A DNA stretch of 64,000 nucleotides from AC-43 sp963728855 (GTDB lineage: Bacteria; Actinomycetota; Actinomycetes; Mycobacteriales; Micromonosporaceae). The notes under the pieces were generated by a model. It searched no databases. It was not told where the DNA came from and worked only from the letters and a program-made list of their open reading frames with translations. The translations under genes and the position numbers were made by a program. Position 1 is the stretch's first letter. Every line of letters begins with the position of its first letter. Shown here in pieces: positions 1 through 11,387 of this stretch. The stretch is from contig CAVSLN010000002.1 of the NCBI GenBank assembly GCA_963728855.1, positions 1 through 64,000 on the forward strand, read 5' to 3'.

Positions 1-2156
<2,156 letters not shown>

Positions 2157-2392
2157 ATGCCCCACTCTTCGCTAGCTGGCATGACCGGGTACGGATCTGC
2201 ATGAATGCTGCTACGCGCTGTGCTGTCGCTGGTACCGGCCGTTCGACCCAACCCGGATGGCCGCTCGGTTGGGCACGTCTGTTGCCCGTCCGGTGGGCAC
2301 ACCCTCACACGCGCCCACTCACGTGCGGCGTTTTTACCCGCGTGGTGAGTAGCCGCGGACGAGCACCTGCCCGCAGGCGTCACGGGCCCGCG

Positions 2393-2406
2393 TAAGCTCG
2401 TACGTC

Positions 2407-2407
<1 letters not shown>
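2393..2407 (+). promoter_or_regulatory. -10 box of ychF, probably a leaderless transcript
   Basis: TAAGCT at 2393-2398 lies 8 bases before the GTG start at 2407. A transcript starting 6-8 bases after the box would begin at or next to the start codon. No Shine-Dalgarno sequence is visible. The same spacing recurs at mshB, dapE, the M16 peptidase and UPF0182. Confidence 0.45.
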
Positions 2408-3492
<1,085 letters not shown>

Positions 3493-3696
3493 GGCCTGCT
3501 GTTTCCTACGTGCCGGTACTGGGCCGCCGGGTGTCGCTCAACGCTCCCTCTGTGACTGTCAACGCAACCTCTTGCGAGTGGACCGGTGTGGCGCATTAGG
3601 GTCTTAATCCGTCGTGCTATGGCTCGCTCCCGTGGCGCCGGTCGGATCGCCCCGTACCCGAACCGAGCCGCCGGGTAGGCGCTACAGGGAGAGTGG

Positions 3697-4353
3697 ATGC
3701 TGCATCCGTTGGTGCGCCGGCTGTTGCGTCCGGGTGGCCTGCTGCTCGTCGCCGGCTGCTTCCTGCTGCCGTTCGTCACCGTCTCCTGCTCGCCAGCGGC
3801 CTCGTCGGAGATGTCGCCGTCCGGCTCGTCGGGCCCGCCGGTCACCGTGACCTATGCCGGAACCGACCTCGCGGCCGGGGCCCGTCCCAGTGTGTGGTGG
3901 AGCGGCGATGCGCAGAACATCAAGCGCGACCTTCAGTTCGATCCCGTACAGGAGGTGCCCCGCCTTGGGGTCCAGCCGTTCGTCATCGTGGCCCTCGTCC
4001 TGGTCCTCGCCGGGGTGGCGACCGGGGCCCTGCGCTCCCGGTGGGCGCGTGACCTCGCCGGCGCCGCCACGGCAGTCCTTGGCGCCATCTTCCTCGCCGG
4101 TGCGGAACTGCTCGCGCTGCACGCGGCGCACCGCCGCGTGCAGGAGGAGGTGGCCATGATGGGCTTGGCGGCCAACCCCACTCCCAATCCCGCGCCGCAG
4201 GTCGACGGTCTCTTCAAGATCGCCCCCGGGTACGGGTTCTGGCTCGCCCTGGTGCTCCTGCTCGCCATCGGTACGGTCAGCGTGGTGCAACTCATGCGTC
4301 AAGGCACCCGAGCGGCCGACCCGGTTCCGCCCGCGCCCGCCGTCGCATCCTGA
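3697..4353 (+). CDS. Hypothetical membrane protein with four predicted helices
   Basis: A 218-residue protein. An N-terminal hydrophobic stretch, LLLVAGCFLLPFVTVSC, may be a signal anchor or lipobox-like segment. A polar outer loop of about 60 residues follows, then three hydrophobic helices (near 95-112, 118-140 and 175-198). The N-terminal 'FLLPFVTVSC' pattern is common in actinobacterial membrane proteins of unknown function. A purine-rich GGGAGAG just before the ATG supports the start. A possible promoter lies upstream (TTGCGA at 3572, TAGGGT at 3597). Its stop codon directly abuts the stop of the opposing small gene at 4354. No function is proposed. Confidence 0.75.
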   Translation: MLHPLVRRLLRPGGLLLVAGCFLLPFVTVSCSPAASSEMSPSGSSGPPVTVTYAGTDLAAGARPSVWWSGDAQNIKRDLQFDPVQEVPRLGVQPFVIVALVLVLAGVATGALRSRWARDLAGAATAVLGAIFLAGAELLALHAAHRRVQEEVAMMGLAANPTPNPAPQVDGLFKIAPGYGFWLALVLLLAIGTVSVVQLMRQGTRAADPVPPAPAVAS

Positions 4354-4611
4354 TCAGGTGGGCCTGCGGTTGCCCGCTGGCCGTACCCGCGCCAATCCCG
4401 GCCGCCGCCGAGGCAGACAGCCGTATCGCGCGAAGGTGCGCGACGCTGCTTCCCTGACCGCACAGGGGACCTCCGCACGGCACCGCAGGCAACGCCCATC
4501 GCTGCCGCTCGGTAGGTGCTCGTCCAGCTCGGCCTGTGCGCGGTGCAGCTCGTGCAGTGCCGAGCGGCTGAGGTAGAGCTGGCTCGGGCTGGGTTCGGAA
4601 TGGGCTGCCAT
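4354..4611 (-). CDS. Small cysteine-containing protein of unknown function
   Basis: An 85-residue protein starting MAAHSEPSPSQLYLSRSALH. Its centre has three cysteines in CLRCRAEVPC, suggesting a small metal- or cofactor-binding knuckle; the C-terminus is arginine-rich. It is the last gene of a three-gene minus-strand cluster: the start codon overlaps the stop of the preceding gene (TGATG at 4611), so translation is probably coupled. Proteins of this style, with a GRC..CR...PC core, are frequent beside DUF397/DUF5753 genes in Micromonosporaceae (recollection, not searched). Confidence 0.65.
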   Translation of the reverse strand: MAAHSEPSPSQLYLSRSALHELHRAQAELDEHLPSGSDGRCLRCRAEVPCAVREAASRTFARYGCLPRRRPGLARVRPAGNRRPT

Positions 4612-4799
4612 CACAAGCCGAGGTCTTCGCCGTCGTGCTCGCCCACGCCGACGAGCAGGTCGAACAGGGCGGACATCACGGGGCCTTCCGCGCCGCGAAC
4701 CCATGCCCGGTCGGTCGCGTACGTCATGACCCGCTCGAACTGCGCCTTGCGCTCGGCCTCAGCGCGGTCGTGGTTGTCGACATCAACCTGGTTCATCAT
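4611..4799 (-). CDS. Small hypothetical protein
   Basis: A 62-residue acidic protein (MMNQVDVDNHDRAEAERKAQ...) with no recognised domain. It is coupled at both ends: its ATG overlaps the stop of the upstream HTH-like gene (ATGA at 4796-4799), and its stop overlaps the start of the downstream gene. The tight coupling is the main support that it is real. Confidence 0.6.
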   Translation of the reverse strand: MMNQVDVDNHDRAEAERKAQFERVMTYATDRAWVRGAEGPVMSALFDLLVGVGEHDGEDLGL

Positions 4800-5191
4800 T
4801 GGCCTTCCGCTGCGGACTGTTGTCTGTCGTGGCGGCGCATGAGCTGGTGAATGCGTTGGTATGACAGGCCCAGCAGGACCGCCAGGTCCCGCAATGAAGC
4901 GCCGCTGGGCAGCGTCAGTGCCCGTCCGGTGAGCTGCCGCACTCTGGCTTCGTGTTGCCGCAGTGCCAGCCGTGCGGCCCGGATCTGCACGACCAGGCTG
5001 TCAAGCTCGGTATCCCCGGTGTGGAAGTGGTAGTCCACGGCGGCCGTCGCCAGCAGTTGGCGCACATGGTGGTCAAGGGCTCCGAGGGAACGCGCCTGGC
5101 ATACCACGCCGAGCGCCGGGATCTCCACTCGCCACCGCTGGCCGTCCCGGTTGACCACCACCCGGCCTGTTGACGTGTTCTCGGTTGCCAT
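4796..5191 (-). CDS. Small protein with C-terminal helix-turn-helix
   Basis: 131 residues from the ATG at 5191. The N-terminal half (RVVVNRDGQRWRVEIPALG... to about residue 60) resembles a small beta-rich domain. The middle is a heptad-like helix rich in Arg, Leu and Gln. The C-terminus SLRDLAVLLGLSYQRIHQLM has the spacing of a helix-turn-helix. Longer in-frame extensions upstream run across the divergent promoter of the DUF5753 gene and look non-coding. It heads a coupled three-gene cluster. A DNA-binding or regulatory role is inferred from the HTH only. Confidence 0.65.
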   Translation of the reverse strand: MATENTSTGRVVVNRDGQRWRVEIPALGVVCQARSLGALDHHVRQLLATAAVDYHFHTGDTELDSLVVQIRAARLALRQHEARVRQLTGRALTLPSGASLRDLAVLLGLSYQRIHQLMRRHDRQQSAAEGQ

Positions 5192-5367
5192 CTCGTTGGT
5201 CGCCGTTCTCTGGTTCGACTGGGAGGACAGGGCCGGCGACGACTTGTCATGGAGGCTGCCGGCCCTGCCACCTGCAACCTTCCGTGAGGCGGCGGCTATC
5301 GCAATCACGCGTTTTGAATGGTTGCTCCTCATGCAATGCGGGGCGACGGTTTCCTCGCGGAACCTTT

Positions 5368-5387
5368 CGTGTGGGACACTCCCCACG
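5368..5387. promoter_or_regulatory. Inverted repeat over the start of the DUF5753 regulator
   Basis: CGTGTGGG at 5368-5375 faces CCCCACG at 5381-5387, separated by five bases. The right arm ends on the GTG start codon. This is a plausible operator for autoregulation, or a hairpin covering the start. Confidence 0.35.
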
Positions 5388-6220
5388 TGAGTGCGGGTAA
5401 TGGCCTTGGCTCGACGGTCGTTCGTCGCCAGCTCGGGCGCAAGCTGCGCCGACTGCGCGAGGAAGCAGGCAAGACGCATGCTGATGTGGAGACCGCTCGG
5501 ATTGCATCGGCCACCAAGATGTGGCGCATCGAGACCGGCAAGGTTCCCGTGAAGCCCGGCGATGTCTGGGCGCTCGCCCGCCTCTACAACGTCCCGGCAG
5601 AGGTGGCGGACGCGCTGGCGGCACTCGCGGCTGGGACACGAGACGACGGTTGGTGGGAGGAGTACGGGGCGGCGGTGCCCGACTGGCTCGGGCTGTACGC
5701 CGGGCTGGAAGCGGCGTCGTCGACCGTGCTCACCTACCATCCGGAGCTTGTCCCTGGCCTGCTCCAGACGCCTGACTACGCACGAGCGGTGATCAGTGCC
5801 GATGAGCGCCTCAGCCGTGAGGTGGTGGAGCAGCGGGTGGCCTTCCGGCTGGAGCGCCAGCGCGCGGTGCTGGAGCGCGCCCGGCCGGGCCGGGTCCGGG
5901 CAATCCTGGGTGCCGGCGCGCTGGCCCTCGTTGTAGGCTCGTCCTCAGTCATGGAGGCACAGATCGCGCATCTGCGCACCATCAGCGCCGGGGACCAGGT
6001 CAGCGTCCGGATCCTGCCGTGGGAGCGGGGCGCTCATCCGTCGATGAAGGGAGCATTCACGCTCCTGGAGTTCGAAGAGCCAGAGGACCCGCCGCTGGTG
6101 CACGTGGATACGCATATGGGCGCCCGCTACATGGAGCAACCCGGGCAGCTGGCCGAGTACCGCCGGATCTTCGAGCTGCTCCACAGCAAGGGCGTCCCCA
6201 TTGAGGAGTATGCGGCATGA
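5387..6220 (+). CDS. XRE-family helix-turn-helix regulator, DUF5753
   Basis: A 277-residue protein. The N-terminal HTH (about residues 10-70: RQLGRKLRRLREEAGKTHADVE, then KMWRIETGKVPVKPGDVWAL) is followed by the DUF5753 domain (about 85-275) with typical LVPGLLQTPDYARAVI and VRILPWERGAHPSMKGAFTLLEF motifs. These regulators form a conserved pair with a small DUF397 protein, which follows here with a four-base ATGA overlap. Such pairs act in development, antibiotic control, or toxin-antitoxin-like pairs in Streptomyces. The GTG at 5387 is preferred because it precedes the HTH directly; the open frame extends to 5318. Confidence 0.9.
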   Translation: MSAGNGLGSTVVRRQLGRKLRRLREEAGKTHADVETARIASATKMWRIETGKVPVKPGDVWALARLYNVPAEVADALAALAAGTRDDGWWEEYGAAVPDWLGLYAGLEAASSTVLTYHPELVPGLLQTPDYARAVISADERLSREVVEQRVAFRLERQRAVLERARPGRVRAILGAGALALVVGSSSVMEAQIAHLRTISAGDQVSVRILPWERGAHPSMKGAFTLLEFEEPEDPPLVHVDTHMGARYMEQPGQLAEYRRIFELLHSKGVPIEEYAA

Positions 6221-6411
6221 CCACCACCGCGTGGATCAAGGCAACGGCGTCCGACTCGAACGGTACCTGCGTGGAAATGCGGCGCGACGGAGATGTGATC
6301 GAGGTACGGGACACCAAGGACCGCACCGGTCCGGTGCTTCGCTTCACGCCTGGCGAGTTGGAGGCGTGGCTGGACGGTGCCAAGAGGGGCGAGTTCGATC
6401 ACCTGATCTAG
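6217..6411 (+). CDS. DUF397 domain protein, partner of the upstream regulator
   Basis: 64 residues: MTTTAWIKATASDSNGTCVE... with RDTKDRTGPVLRFTPGEL and AWLDGAKRGEFDHL, the hallmark of DUF397. The start overlaps the stop of the DUF5753 gene by four bases (ATGA), so the two are co-translated. In studied pairs the DUF397 protein antagonises or is controlled by the DUF5753 regulator. Confidence 0.92.
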   Translation: MTTTAWIKATASDSNGTCVEMRRDGDVIEVRDTKDRTGPVLRFTPGELEAWLDGAKRGEFDHLI

Positions 6412-6476
6412 ACGGTGAGGTCGGTCGGTACCGTCAGACATCCGGGTTCAGGGGTTGAACCGACCAACCGGTATGG

Positions 6477-6818
6477 TCAGCTGGTGATCGACCGGTACAC
6501 GTCCTCGATCCGCGCGGCCAGGGTCACCTCGCCGGCGGTCAGCGCTCCGGTCGGCGTACGCACCTCGATCTGGGTGTACCCGTCGAGCCGTCGGATGGAC
6601 GGCCGCAGTTGGAGGGCGTCGGCGACCACCTTGACCCGCTCGGTGAGCGCGGCGTGCTGCGCCTCGTCCAGCCAGAGGGTACGTCTGATCTCGCGGCCCT
6701 CGCGGGTCCAACCGGTCAGCAATGCGAGTGCGTCGCTGAGGTAGTCGGTAGTGGACTCGTCCCGTCGACGGGCACGCACGGGCTCACCTCCCAGGCGTCG
6801 TTGCCGGCTTGTGGCCAT
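6477..6818 (-). CDS. Pterin-4a-carbinolamine dehydratase-like protein lacking the catalytic histidines
   Basis: 113 residues from the ATG at 6818 (an open frame extends to a TTG at 6920). The fold signature of the DCoH/PhhB family is present: LLTGWTREGREIRRTLWL, ALQLRPSIRRLDGYTQIEVRTP, GALTAGEVTLAARIEDVYRS. The histidines of the active-site motif (HHP in the real PhhB at 14360-14773) are replaced: the equivalent position reads LRPS. The protein therefore probably lacks dehydratase activity and may serve in binding or regulation. The family assignment is by motif layout only. Confidence 0.65.
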   Translation of the reverse strand: MATSRQRRLGGEPVRARRRDESTTDYLSDALALLTGWTREGREIRRTLWLDEAQHAALTERVKVVADALQLRPSIRRLDGYTQIEVRTPTGALTAGEVTLAARIEDVYRSITS

Positions 6819-6961
6819 TTCGTCGCCGTACCGTTGTGGTTCGGTGCTCCAAGTGTTGTCGCCTATCCATCCCGTGTCCACAACCACAATCTGGTCATCT
6901 GGTGTAGTTGAGGGCACCAATGGACACCCAACTTTTCTTTTGTCTGGCAGGCTGATCCCTC

Positions 6962-7369
6962 GTGCAGACCGAACGGCCCATACAGCGGATCATCGTTGGT
7001 GCGGCGATTGTCGAGAATGGCCGTGTTCTAGCCTGTGCCCGGGCCGACCCGCCCGAGGTCGCGGGCCGGTGGGAGTTTCCCGGCGGGAAGGTGGAGCCGG
7101 GGGAGACCGAGGCCGAGGCGCTCGTCCGGGAGTGCGTCGAGGAGCTCGGCGTCCACGTTGAGGTGGGTGCCCGGGTCGGCGGGGACATCCCGCTCGCGCA
7201 CGGCCGGGCGGTACTCAAGGTGTACCTGGCCAAGCTCGTCAACGGCGCGCGTCCGCAGCGCCTGGAGCATGCCGAGCTGCGCTGGCTCGGGCCCGACGAG
7301 CTCTACTCGGTCGACTGGCTTCCGGCCGACGCGCCGATCGTCGCCGCGCTCCGCGACTGCCTCGCGTAG
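6962..7369 (+). CDS. Nudix hydrolase, MutT type
   Basis: 135 residues. The Nudix box (GGKVEPGETEAEALVRECVE, then ELGV) matches GX5EX7REXXEEXGU. The strand before it, GRWEFP, and the small size fit 8-oxo-dGTP diphosphatase or CTP pyrophosphohydrolase-type MutT proteins, which clean oxidised nucleotides. The exact substrate cannot be read from sequence. GTG start; a perfect hairpin follows at 7386-7414. Confidence 0.88.
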   Translation: MQTERPIQRIIVGAAIVENGRVLACARADPPEVAGRWEFPGGKVEPGETEAEALVRECVEELGVHVEVGARVGGDIPLAHGRAVLKVYLAKLVNGARPQRLEHAELRWLGPDELYSVDWLPADAPIVAALRDCLA

Positions 7370-7385
7370 GAGCGCGCGTAAGAAG

Positions 7386-7414
7386 CAGGGCCCGGCGCAA
7401 AGCACCGGGCCCTG
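7386..7414. terminator. Hairpin terminator between the Nudix gene and sdhB
   Basis: CAGGGCCCGG (7386-7395) and CCGGGCCCTG (7405-7414) form a perfect 10-bp stem with a nine-base loop. It lies between converging genes and could serve both. There is no long T tract. Confidence 0.75.
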
Positions 7415-7427
7415 AGGAAGACCTACC

Positions 7428-8219
7428 TCACGCTTCGATCTGGTCGCGCCGGAAGATCTTGCGCCCCAGCCAGACCAGCGGGTCGTACCGGTTGTCGACG
7501 ACGCGCTCCTTCATCGGGATGATCGCGTTGTCCGTGATCTTGATGTGCTCCGGGCACACCTCGGTGCAGCACTTGGTGATGTTGCAGTACCCGAGCCCCT
7601 GCTCCGCCTGCGCGAAGTCCTTCCGGTCCGTACGGGCGTCGAGCGGGTGCATGTCCAGCTCGGCCGCCCGGATGAAGAGCCGGGGCCCGGCGAACGCGGT
7701 CTTGTTCTCCTCGTGGTCGCGTACCACGTGGCAGGTGTTCTGACACAGGAAGCACTCGATGCACTTGCGGAACTCCTGCGAGCGCTCCACGTCGACCTGC
7801 GCCATCCGGTACTCGCCGGGCTTGGTGTCCACGGGCGGCGCGAAGGCCGGCAGCTCCCGCGCCTTCTGGTAGTTGAAGGACACGTCGGTCACCAGGTCCC
7901 GTACCACCGGGAAGGCCCGCAGCGGGGTGACCGTGACCGTCTCGGTCTCGTCGAACGTGCTCATCCGGGTCATGCAGCCCAGCCGCGGCTTGCCGTTGAT
8001 CTCCATCGAGCAGGAGCCGCACTTGCCGGCCTTGCAGTTCCAGCGCACGGCGAGGTCGGGGGCCTGGGTGGCCTGCAGCCGGTGGATGATGTCGAGGACC
8101 ACCTCGCCCTCGTTCACCTCGACCTGGAAGTCCTCCAGCTGGCCGCCGGACTCGTCGCCGCGCCAGACCCGGAAGTGCCTGCGGCCGCTCTGCGGGCCCG
8201 ATTGGCTCTGCGTGCCCAT
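7428..8219 (-). CDS. sdhB: Succinate dehydrogenase iron-sulfur subunit
   Basis: 263 residues. The N-terminal 2Fe-2S ferredoxin domain has NCKAGKCGSCSMEINGKP and a further Cys (GCMTRM). The C-terminal alpha-helical domain carries the cysteine motifs for the 4Fe-4S and 3Fe-4S clusters: CIECFLCQNTC and CNITKCCTEVCPEHI. It passes electrons from the flavoprotein to the membrane anchor. The ATG at 8219 overlaps the sdhA stop (TGATG), giving coupling; a GTG one codon upstream is also possible. Last gene of sdhC-sdhA-sdhB. Confidence 0.95.
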   Translation of the reverse strand: MGTQSQSGPQSGRRHFRVWRGDESGGQLEDFQVEVNEGEVVLDIIHRLQATQAPDLAVRWNCKAGKCGSCSMEINGKPRLGCMTRMSTFDETETVTVTPLRAFPVVRDLVTDVSFNYQKARELPAFAPPVDTKPGEYRMAQVDVERSQEFRKCIECFLCQNTCHVVRDHEENKTAFAGPRLFIRAAELDMHPLDARTDRKDFAQAEQGLGYCNITKCCTEVCPEHIKITDNAIIPMKERVVDNRYDPLVWLGRKIFRRDQIEA

Positions 8220-10291
8220 CACTCACCGTCCTTCGTGGGCTGGTACCCGTCCAGCTCCTCGTCCGTCATGTACTTCTTCAGCTCCTTCAGCTCGAAGAGG
8301 CCGAGCAGCTCGGGGCGCAGCGCCGGTACCGGCTTGCGGGTCAGCGTGACCTCGCCGTTCTCGCCCAGCGAGCAGACCAGGTTGACCTGCCGCCACGTCG
8401 GGTTCATCCCCGGGAAGTCCTCGCGGGTGTGGCCGCCCCGGGACTCCTCCCGCTCCAGTGCCGCCCGGGCGGTGCATTCCGAGACGACCAGCATGTTGCG
8501 CAGGTCCAGGGCGAGGTGCCAGCCCGGGTTGAACTTGCGGCCGCCCGGCGCCGTAAGGTTCTTTGCCCGTTCCTTGACGTCGCCGAGGAGCTTGAGCGAC
8601 TCCTCCAGCTCCGCCTTGCGCCGGATGATCCCGACCAGGTCCTGCATGACCGACTGGAGGTCGTGCCAGACGTCGTACGGGTTCTCGCCGCCCTCGCGGG
8701 TCAGCGGCGCCAGCGCGGTCTCCACGGCGGCGTCCAGGTCGTCGGGCGCGACGGTCGGGCGCTGGGCCAGCCCGTCGACGTACCCGGCCGCGTGCTCGCC
8801 GGCCCGCTTGCCGAAGACCAGCAGGTCGGACAGCGAGTTGCCGCCCAGCCGGTTGGAGCCGTGCATGCCGCCGGAGACCTCACCGGCCGCGAACAGGCCC
8901 TGGACCGAGCTGGCGGACGATTCGGCACCGGTCCCGCCCAAGTGCGGGGCCGCGACGGTAGCCGCCGTGTCCGGGTCGACCTCGACCCCACCCATGACGT
9001 AGTGGCAGGTGGGCCCGATCTCCATCGGCTCCTTGGTGATATCGACGTCGGCCAGCTCCTTGAACTGATGGTGCATCGACGGCAGGCGCTTGAGGATGAA
9101 CTCGGCCGAGCGGCGCGAGGCGATGTCGAGGTAGACGCCGCCGGACGGGGTACCGCGACCGGCCTTGATCTCCGAGTTGATCGCCCGGGCCACCTCGTCA
9201 CGGGGCAGCAGCTCGGGCGGCCGACGGTTGTGGTCGGGATCCTCGTACCAGCGGTCCGCCTCCTCCGCGGTCTCCGCGTACTGGGCGCGGAAGACGTCGG
9301 GTACGTAGTCGAACATGAACCGCTTGCCCTCGGAGTTCTTCAGGATCCCGCCGTCACCGCGTACCGACTCGGTGACCAGGATGCCCTTGACCGAGGGCGG
9401 CCAGACCATGCCGGTCGGGTGGAACTGGAGGAACTCCATGTTGATCAGGGTCGCGCCGGCCCGCAGCGCCAGGGCGTGCCCGTCGCCGGTGTACTCCCAG
9501 GAGTTGCTGGTCACCTTGTACGACTTGCCCACGCCGCCGGTGGCCAGCACGATCGCCGGCGCCTCGAAGAGTACGAACTCCCCGGACTCGCGGTAGTAGC
9601 CGAACGCGCCGGCCACCTTGTCGCCGTCGAGGAGGATCTCGGTGATCGTGGTCTCCGCGAAGACCTTGAGGCCGCTCTCGTAGTCACCGGTGGCGGCGAA
9701 GTCCTCCTGCTGGAGCGAGACGATCTTCTGCTGCAGGGTACGGATCAGCTCCAGGCCCGTACGGTCGCCGACGTGGGCGAGGCGCGGGTACTCGTGGCCG
9801 CCGAAGTTGCGCTGCGAGATGCGACCGTCCTTGGTCCGGTCGAACAGCGCTCCGTACGTCTCCAGCTCCCAGATCCGGTCCGGCGCCTCCTTGGCGTGCA
9901 GCTCGGCCATCCGGAAGTTGTTCAGGAACTTCCCGCCCCGCATGGTGTCCCGGAAGTGCACCATCCAGTTGTCGTTGCTGTTCATGTTGCCCATGGCGGC
10001 CGCCGCGCCGCCCTCGGCCATCACCGTGTGCGCCTTGCCGAACAGCGACTTGGAGATGATCGCGGTCTTCTTGCCGGCCAGCCGGGCCTCGATCGCGGCG
10101 CGCAGCCCGGCGCCGCCGGCCCCGATCACCACGACGTCGTAGGAGTGTCGCTCAAGGTCGTGGGCCGGCACTTGGGCCGGACCAGCAAGGCTGCGTTTGT
10201 CGTGGGCCGGCACTTGGGCCGGACCAGCAAGGCTGCGTTTGTCGTGGGCCGGCACTTGGGCCGGACCAGCAAGGCTGCGTTTGTCAGTCAT
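8219..10291 (-). CDS. sdhA: Succinate dehydrogenase flavoprotein subunit with N-terminal 14-residue repeats
   Basis: 690 residues. After Met-Thr come three copies of DKRSLAGPAQVPAH (residues 3-44). The normal SdhA sequence then begins at LERHSYDVVVIGAGGAGLRAA with the FAD-binding dinucleotide fold. The active-site region is present: HTVMAEGGAAAAMGN, QFHPTGM, and GSNRLGGNSLSDLLVFGKRA. It oxidises succinate to fumarate. Other actinobacterial SdhA proteins start directly before ERHSYDV (recollection), so the repeat block is an insertion after the start codon that keeps frame. The same repeat type sits in the same position in phhB 4.4 kb away. Confidence 0.95.
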   Translation of the reverse strand: MTDKRSLAGPAQVPAHDKRSLAGPAQVPAHDKRSLAGPAQVPAHDLERHSYDVVVIGAGGAGLRAAIEARLAGKKTAIISKSLFGKAHTVMAEGGAAAAMGNMNSNDNWMVHFRDTMRGGKFLNNFRMAELHAKEAPDRIWELETYGALFDRTKDGRISQRNFGGHEYPRLAHVGDRTGLELIRTLQQKIVSLQQEDFAATGDYESGLKVFAETTITEILLDGDKVAGAFGYYRESGEFVLFEAPAIVLATGGVGKSYKVTSNSWEYTGDGHALALRAGATLINMEFLQFHPTGMVWPPSVKGILVTESVRGDGGILKNSEGKRFMFDYVPDVFRAQYAETAEEADRWYEDPDHNRRPPELLPRDEVARAINSEIKAGRGTPSGGVYLDIASRRSAEFILKRLPSMHHQFKELADVDITKEPMEIGPTCHYVMGGVEVDPDTAATVAAPHLGGTGAESSASSVQGLFAAGEVSGGMHGSNRLGGNSLSDLLVFGKRAGEHAAGYVDGLAQRPTVAPDDLDAAVETALAPLTREGGENPYDVWHDLQSVMQDLVGIIRRKAELEESLKLLGDVKERAKNLTAPGGRKFNPGWHLALDLRNMLVVSECTARAALEREESRGGHTREDFPGMNPTWRQVNLVCSLGENGEVTLTRKPVPALRPELLGLFELKELKKYMTDEELDGYQPTKDGE
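10157..10282 (-). repeat. Three tandem copies of a 42-bp repeat at the sdhA 5' end
   Basis: Units at 10157-10198, 10199-10240 and 10241-10282 are identical by eye. Each codes for DKRSLAGPAQVPAH on the minus strand and contains GGCCGGCACTTGGGCCGG with internal symmetry. The repeat is closely related to the one at 14639-14764. Confidence 0.95.
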
Positions 10292-10302
10292 CGAAGGCCA
10301 CC

Positions 10303-11115
10303 TCAGCCGATGAACCGGAGGTCGGAGATCCAGCCGGCGGACACGGACATCACGTAGAAGTCGGTGAGCGCCAGGGTGCCCAGGGTCACCCAGGCGAGCA
10401 GCATGTGCCGGGCGTTCAGCTTGGAGACGAACATCCAGAAGCGGTACCGCAGCGGGTGCTTGGAGAAGTGCTTGAGCCGGCCGCCGGTGATGTGCCGGCA
10501 GGAGTGGCACGACAGGGTGTACGCCCACAGCAGCACCACGTTGACCAGGAGCACCACGTTGCCCAGGCCGAAGCCGATGCCCTTGGCGCCGTCGAAGGAG
10601 CGGATCGCGTCCCAGGTGTTGATCAGCGAGATGATGACGGCTGCGTAGAACGCGTACCGGTGGGCGTTCTGGAAGATGAGCGGGAACCGGGTCTCGCCCT
10701 TGTACGTCTTGTGCCCGTCCGGTACGGCACACGCCGGCGGCGAGGCCCAGAAGCTGCGGTAGTACGCCTTGCGGTAGTAGTAGCAGGTGAGCCGGAAGAG
10801 CCCGAGGAACGGCAGGCTGAGCGCGGCGAACGGGATCAGCACGTTGGCCGGGATGAACCGGCCGAACTCCGCCGCCCGCGGGTCGCACCCGGTGGACGTA
10901 CAGGGCGAGTAGAACGGCGTCAGGTACTGGTAGTGGTCGCCGACCGCGAAGTACCACTTCTGCATGAACACGTGGGTCACCGCGTAGGCCACCCAGGCGG
11001 TCAGTCCCAGGACCGTGAACAGGGGCGCCAGCCACCATCGGTCCGTACGCAACGTTTTCGCCGGGATAGCGGCGCGCGGCCGGGGTTCGGCCGGCATCGT
11101 TGCCGTCGTAGTCAT
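10303..11115 (-). CDS. sdhC: Succinate dehydrogenase membrane anchor (actinobacterial Sdh1 type)
   Basis: 270 residues with about five hydrophobic helices (near 30-50, 90-110, 150-170, 180-205 and 235-260). Candidate haem or quinone ligands lie in TCYYYRKAYYRSFW, NAHRYAFYAA and LSCHSCRHITGG. This one-gene anchor, between promoter and sdhA, is the pattern of the Sdh1 type of menaquinone-linked succinate dehydrogenase in actinobacteria. It is separated from sdhA by 11 bases and is presumably the first gene of the operon. Confidence 0.85.
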   Translation of the reverse strand: MTTTATMPAEPRPRAAIPAKTLRTDRWWLAPLFTVLGLTAWVAYAVTHVFMQKWYFAVGDHYQYLTPFYSPCTSTGCDPRAAEFGRFIPANVLIPFAALSLPFLGLFRLTCYYYRKAYYRSFWASPPACAVPDGHKTYKGETRFPLIFQNAHRYAFYAAVIISLINTWDAIRSFDGAKGIGFGLGNVVLLVNVVLLWAYTLSCHSCRHITGGRLKHFSKHPLRYRFWMFVSKLNARHMLLAWVTLGTLALTDFYVMSVSAGWISDLRFIG

Positions 11116-11387
11116 CTCTTTTCTTCGCTCCCTGCCGGGCCTATATGAGTGGAGCTGGTGGTGCGCTCAGGCGTTGCCCCCGTCGCCTGTGCTCGCCTCG
11201 CCAAAACCCGGCTGCGGCTGCGCTCAGGCGGATAGGTGCTGCGCACACGTTACGCCGAGGTAATACCCGAGCACGCGCTAGGGAGTGTCGCCGGTGTACG
11301 ACCCGCTATGGAAGCCGTCACGTCACACTCCGGCCCGAGTGTGGAGAATGTCACTCAGCCGGTTACCGGACACTGCCACGGCCGCGC
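11116..11387. other. Intergenic region upstream of sdhC
   Basis: 272 bases between sdhC (reading left) and the end of tldE. No supportable gene. It should hold the sdh promoter. The stretch 11150-11230 contains two similar GCGCTCAGGCG segments (around 11163 and 11220), and 11250-11360 is less GC-rich than its surroundings (ACGTTACGCCGAGGTAATAC, GGAGAATGTCACTC). No clear -10 was assigned. Confidence 0.5.

Noticed and set aside
8219..11038. A long minus-strand frame that runs from sdhC into sdhA as one protein
   Set aside because: The upstream part is an alternative frame of sdhC, which has clear membrane helices in its own frame; sdhA starts at 10291.
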